From: Mactromeris polynyma
Taxonomy: Eukaryota; Mollusca; Bivalvia; Venerida; Mactridae
Length of the DNA: 64,000 nt
NCBI GenBank assembly: GCA_032209605.1
Contig: JASFXZ010000032.1
Location: forward strand, 6,387,722 to 6,451,721
Direction: 5' to 3'
Shown here: positions 59,320 to 64,000 of the stretch, piece after piece
How the letters are laid out: every line of letters starts with the position of its first letter
Position numbering within the stretch: the first letter of the stretch is position 1
Notes under the pieces: generated by a model
What the model was told of the DNA's origin: nothing
The model's input: the letters and a program-made list of their open reading frames with translations, nothing else
Databases searched by the model: none
Made by a program: the position numbers and the translations under genes

Positions 59320-59787
59320 TACATTGTGCTACACAAATAAGTATCACTATTATTTCCAATGCAAGTATATTTTGTTCATTACTGCTACTATGTATATATA
59401 TGGGAGATGCAGCTTTATTGATCAACCTTTCAAAAAGATACAGACATTGTCCAATATATCTTTACAGTACCAAGCACACTTTGAACAGTACGAATCAATG
59501 ACAGTCTTACATCATGGAAAATACCAGACAATTTGATGGCATGTATTGAACCAATAGCACATCAATGCCTTCAGGTATGGTAAGTTTCACTGATTTGTAT
59601 GTTTACATTAAATGGTGGTTTTATACAGCGCTGATACAAAAAATGAATCTATGTCATAGACAACAGCTAACTGAGGGTTAGAATGCCAAGCTCCTGGAGA
59701 TAACTCATGATTTAATTTAAAAGGTCCTAGAACAAGCAAGAACGTAACAAAAATGCTGACCGATTCATACTGTCTTCATATACCGGA

Positions 59788-60055
59788 AGCCCAGGGCTAG
59801 AAACTTTAATTTCGGGCCAACAGAAATTCCCGAGTGCTAGCCCGAAAGGGAAAGTACTAAATTTTAGTGAATCTACTTTTTCAGAAATAAAAAATCCATT
59901 AAGACTTTAGCAAATTGTATACATATATTACTGTGACTTTGTTCTTTTTTACAAATTACTGTTACATTCGTTCAGGTTAGTAAGAATGATTTCTGGCGAG
60001 TGGTCTGGCTGAGCAACTTGCCCATACTGGCCAAAGCTCAGAAAAAAATAAGCTA
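59788..60055. repeat. repeat with TTCGGGC...GCTAGCCCGAA hairpin, copy 2
   Basis: Shares CTTTAATTTCGGGC, AAATTCCCGAGTGCTAGCCC and TTTTAGTGAATCTACTTTTT with the 51.2-kb copy. Confidence 0.7.
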
Positions 60056-60667
60056 AAACCTGTTCGTAGGTAGCAAACTTTGCTATTATATTATAAGAAT
60101 ATATACCAGCCATTTTTTCAGTTTTTGGGGAATTATGGCAGGTCCTTTGATAGGGGGAAATTTAGGTATTCATAAGGCTAAAATTTTAAATAATTTTACG
60201 GAAGGGAATTTTCTTTCCAAGTAGGAGAAAAATTCAAACTTTTCTTTAGGGAATGGGGCCCAATTTTTTTTATCGGCCCAAAATTTGCCATAAAAAAGAG
60301 CTGTTTACCCGCTCACTAACAAAATAAATAGATTTTTAACTTATTATTTACAAGCCAACAACTACATAGAACTTTAGTTGTAATATTATTGTAATAGCAT
60401 TTCATTAGTTTAATAAATTAAAATTAATGATTTTTGTGTCCCATAAATAAATTAAGCATTACAAAGACCTCCACTGGGTGCACATCAAAGAAAGCACAAT
60501 CAATACCATTCATTATATTGTTGAGAATACAGTTAATGTGTACACAACGTCTGTTGGTCAATATTTTGCAAAACAAGTTTTCATTGGCTGATCACTTCAA
60601 GTTCGTTTGTCAATCGGTCTTATTTTTGTTCATGGAACTAAGTGAAGTTTAATTCAATCATGAATGA

Positions 60668-60861
60668 GAGGGGTTTCCCCTAGACACTGAATATCAAGAG
60701 TCATATTCTGTAATTCTTACCAGATTTTACCATTTTAAAGCCAAATTTCCTATAATTTAAAGAAAAACCCTTCAGCCAGAATCCTTAGGGTTAAAATGAG
60801 GCTTTTTGGAAATGCCAAACATGTGTTTAAGGGTCAATACCAGGGTCAAATGAAACCCCTG
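60668..60861. mobile_element. MITE-like repeat, CAGGGGTTTCA family
   Basis: Ends GAGGGGTTTCCCC and AAATGAAACCCCTG are inverted. The body holds CCCTTCAGCCAGAATCCTTA. It lies in inverted orientation to 61269. Confidence 0.6.
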
Positions 60862-61268
60862 AATGCTGTTATATAATTTACATTTGTTGCCTACAGTATG
60901 TTGGTTATGTCAATATAACTTTCCCATGTGTTATATCAGTTCACCCTCAAGACCAATAATTCTATTTTAAGACAAGCAAGTATTGCAAGCTCTATTGTTT
61001 CCAATGCACTAGCTATTTGGTGGATCATTTACAACTTTGATGATTCACGTTATCTGAAAAGTTAGATTGTCTTTAGATTTACAACATTTCATATCGAGGG
61101 TGAAAGCAAGACAAGTGCTTCTTCCATTTATAATCAAGTAGTCTTAAAATAGATTAGTCATGCATTCATCAAACAATCTGTACTACCGGTTTGTTTGAGG
61201 TTGAAGTATTAAAATGAATCTTAATAAGGACAGCTAACAAAATATACTAATCAGAAATACCTTACTAA

Positions 61269-61452
61269 CAGGGGTTCCATTTGACCCTGGAGTTGACCCC
61301 TGGAATTTCTAAAAGGCCACATTCTGACCCATAGGTTTCTGGCTGAAGGGTAAATTCTTGTCTAAATTATAGGTATTTTGGCTATTAAATGGTAAAATCT
61401 GTAAAAAAATATCAAAATGACCCTTGAAATACAGTACCTAGTGGAATCCCTG
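61269..61452. mobile_element. MITE-like repeat, CAGGGGTTCCA family
   Basis: Ends CAGGGGTTCCATTTGACC and GTGGAATCCCTG are inverted. No clean target duplication. Confidence 0.65.
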
Positions 61453-61939
61453 TTTATCTAGTGTAATGATGTCTGAAAATGCCCAAATTGCTACTGAATA
61501 ATTTATGATGATTTTTAAGTACTGTGCAAGGAACAATGCAGATTGCATACACTTTCACATGCATCTATGCTGGAAATACTAAAATGTCCAATTCATGATG
61601 GGTGTGAAGTCAATGAGACAATGCGGTTAAGTGTTTTCTTATTGTTCAGTTTTGCTAAATGCTATCAAGCCACTACATATTGTTATCAGTATCCGGATTC
61701 TTACTACTACTAGACTCATTGTTTCGCCCACATTCAATTATTCTTCTTACCTTGACCAATTAGATGATTGCGAAACAGCTAGATTTCTTTTAATTGAATG
61801 AATGACTGCAGGGCATGTCAATCATGGAACAAAGCATGTTAATCCTCAATAAACTAAATGACAATGCAAACCTGTTTGCGATATCCGGATGCGCTAATTA
61901 CTATTAATACAGAACTTGTTGTTCACACAGATCTACTAG

Positions 61940-62281
61940 ATGTGTTGGTCGACTATTTCTCAATTTGTCACTAAAAGTAGCTGTGTATCGACATGTTTAC
62001 CTTTTAAATCAAGGCAAAAGCAGACAAATCGGCACGGAATGTTTGAAGTGCTGCGAGTCAAAAACAATATTCTCGAAGACTACAAAGGCACCGCGTCTCG
62101 ACAAGTATGTCAAGTAGTCGGCCCAACGTTTGATGCGACATACGTGGAAAATTTTCTACTCGCGGAGTTCAAAGGCGCCGCGTCATCTTCTAGTTTCAGA
62201 GGTCGACCGTCGTGGGTGGTGATTTTGTCAAATGCACATTTTGATAGAGGTGAAATGCTTTATGAGACGTATGTAATATAG
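61940..62281. other. CpG-richer segment with an open frame
   Basis: About 20 CpGs fall in 62030-62230 (CACCGCGTCTCG, CTCGCGGAG, GGCGCCGCG) against very few in the surroundings. A 113-codon plus frame crosses it, with no domain I recognise. It may be an upstream promoter or 5' UTR exon of the NDRG gene, or of a gene beyond the window. Confidence 0.25.
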
Positions 62282-62465
62282 ATACGACCGGGCGTGGTGC
62301 AAAAACTTAAGGCCATCGCATTTTTCACGGTTGATTGTTGGTCCAATCAACAGTTTTAAGCGATGGATTATTCTTTTGTTCTGGTGAATAATTTGGATAA
62401 ATATCGATAGGTACGAAAATATATCCATTCTCTATGGGTCATATGTCTTTAGATTTTAACGCGGT

Positions 62466-62527
62466 TGGATATAACGCAATCGCGACTCTTTGGACCCCCT
62501 GATTGCGTTATAATGGAGTTGCAGTGT
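62466..62527. mobile_element. short palindromic element with AACGCAAT/ATTGCGTTATAA
   Basis: GGATATAACGCAATCGCGAC and GGACCCCCTGATTGCGTTATAA form a fold-back. The ends resemble those of small pogo/Tigger-type relics. Confidence 0.4.
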
Positions 62528-62799
62528 AGTTAACTAAACATTTCATGTACTCTCCAAAATGAATTTCAAGTTAAAGATTAAGCATGTCACAGAGAGCACC
62601 TGTCCCCCTGACTGATCTACAGAAAATGTGCTGGCTCAGTTGGCTATTTCCCTGCAGACAGGAAGCCCCACATACCAGCCTGGCTGCAGATTTTTATGAC
62701 ACTGTGACAGCTGTCAACTTTCAAAATCAAATGCATCATTACCTACAAGCCCGAGACTAATAACTTCAATTTTAGAAATACATGGGTGCTAGACCGATA

Positions 62800-64000
62800 T
62801 GGCAGGTGCTTTTTCTTTAAAATATTTTGTTTTGTACAAATTGTAAAAATCTCTTTGTTGCCGGTTGTTAATGCCAAACTTACTTTCAAATGTTGTTGTT
62901 AACTCTCTGTGAAGTGTACGCATAAAATTGTGAATTTTGTGTGTATTACAGTCAGGATGGCCACCTAGAGGCTAGATCTATAGAAACATTATGACTGGGA
63001 CCTCTGTTTTGACAGGTTCCAAAGAGATATTAAGGAGCAGTTTGGGTGTTAAAACAGTGTTTAAGGAGCACAATGGTGATTTATAAACACCGGTTCAGAT
63101 CTTGGAAATAGATCTTTATTTTCTATTCCCACATATAAATACCGATACAAGGATAAATCACCGTCTTTCACTGATATATTTGTCTCCGACTGATATATCG
63201 ATACATACTTGGCCGTTAATGACATCCCTTACAAACGGGGTAGCACAAAAACAGGCATTCACTTCACATATATATCCATTTTTATATGGATAATATAATC
63301 AATTTGAAATGCCAGTGTCCACAAGTCAACAAGTAAATTATAGCATGTCTTACTTACGATGTATCACACATGACAAGTCATCCATATCTGATGGCTATAA
63401 GAATATATACACATGTGTAAATGATATTGTGTAACATGCCACAAATATTTAGTTTCTGGAAAGATTCGTGAACCTTTATGATAAAGGTACTGAATGAAAC
63501 CAGGATTGAAAACTACAGACAATCAACAGTAAACCCATCACAAGCTGTACGTTTTTATCAAACAACTCTAACAGTAGGTGTTGCACACATTCAGCATGAT
63601 ATCAGGTGCAAAGTGGAGCATCATGCTTCATATATATGCACAATCAAAGGCAGCATAAATTATAAATTTGAAGGTCATTTTCACAACAATAATTACAACA
63701 GCTTAAAGAATATAAAAGAACAAAAGTCAATAAGAACAACAATAGATGAACAAATAAATTATGTATTTAATTCATACTTATTCTGATAAAAAAATATAAA
63801 ATGACTTCAGTTTCAAAGACAGACAGACAGACGTTAGATGGCAGCGTTCTGTCAAAACTAAACATCGTTTGAGACTTAGTCTGCAACTAAATGTATCAAT
63901 TAAAAGCTAAACGCACAATGGAATTGATGTAAAATATAATATTCTTACCAACTAAACACCGATCAAGATGAAAATTTCTCAAGGGTTTGAGAAATAATTA
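62800..64000. other. AT-rich end of window, no gene supported
   Basis: Open frames at 63102-63293 and 63478-63786 have low-complexity composition and no domain. Donor-like minus-strand sites (near 63356 and 63948) exist, but no exon can be defined from them. Confidence 0.5.

Noticed and set aside
61940..62281. 113-codon frame as a gene
   Set aside because: No domain or splice partner; kept only as a CpG-rich patch of uncertain role.
1..64000. Multi-gene novel system (gene cluster with shared function)
   Set aside because: The four genes (TTC5, orphan membrane protein, GPCR, NDRG) have unrelated roles, separate promoters and ordinary spacing for an animal genome.

Overview
The window is metazoan nuclear DNA, most likely from a mollusc and probably a bivalve. 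It is AT-rich and its genes are split by canonical GT-AG introns. It is dense in short interspersed repeats, MITE-like inverted-repeat elements, tRNA-derived SINEs and minisatellites. One SINE tail (GAAATATTGTTGA, CGGCGTAAAAC, then an AAAC microsatellite) is of a kind known from mollusc genomes. There are no operons, phage, bacterial elements or CRISPR arrays. The species call rests on repeat style and gene content and is an inference.

Four protein-coding genes could be rebuilt exon by exon with consistent reading phase. (1) 6618-14065, plus strand: TTC5/STRAP, 10 exons, 438 aa, with TPR repeats and a C-terminal OB-fold. (2) 17964-20711, minus strand: a two-exon, 179-aa single-pass membrane protein of unknown family, with a 21-bp minisatellite in its intron. 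(3) 21804-24331, minus strand: a three-exon, 332-aa class A GPCR with ERH in place of DRY and NTxxY in place of NPxxY. (4) 29000-52328, minus strand: an NDRG-family alpha/beta-hydrolase-fold protein, 13 coding exons, 370 aa, with a candidate alternative first coding exon at 56343-56393. The four genes have unrelated functions and no shared pathway is evident.

Layout: 1-6.6 kb has no supported gene, but holds a SINE, a five-copy CACGTG minisatellite and two palindromic CREs upstream of TTC5. 14.2-17.8 kb is intergenic repeat and AT-rich DNA. 20.7-21.8 kb and 24.3-28.5 kb are short intergenic or 3' flanking stretches. 52.4-64 kb lies upstream of the NDRG start and holds repeats, including a hAT-like element with a near-perfect target-site duplication. 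Introns carry most of the structured DNA: a 19-bp minisatellite with an emerging 45-bp higher-order unit (32.7-33.5 kb), a near-perfect fold-back (42.8 kb), a GC-rich block (44.4-44.7 kb) and several recurring MITE families.

I found no convincing new multi-gene system. The observations most worth follow-up are the divergent GPCR, the orphan membrane protein with two RFX-type X-boxes in its intron, the higher-order minisatellite, the intronic hairpin and the alternative NDRG N-termini.
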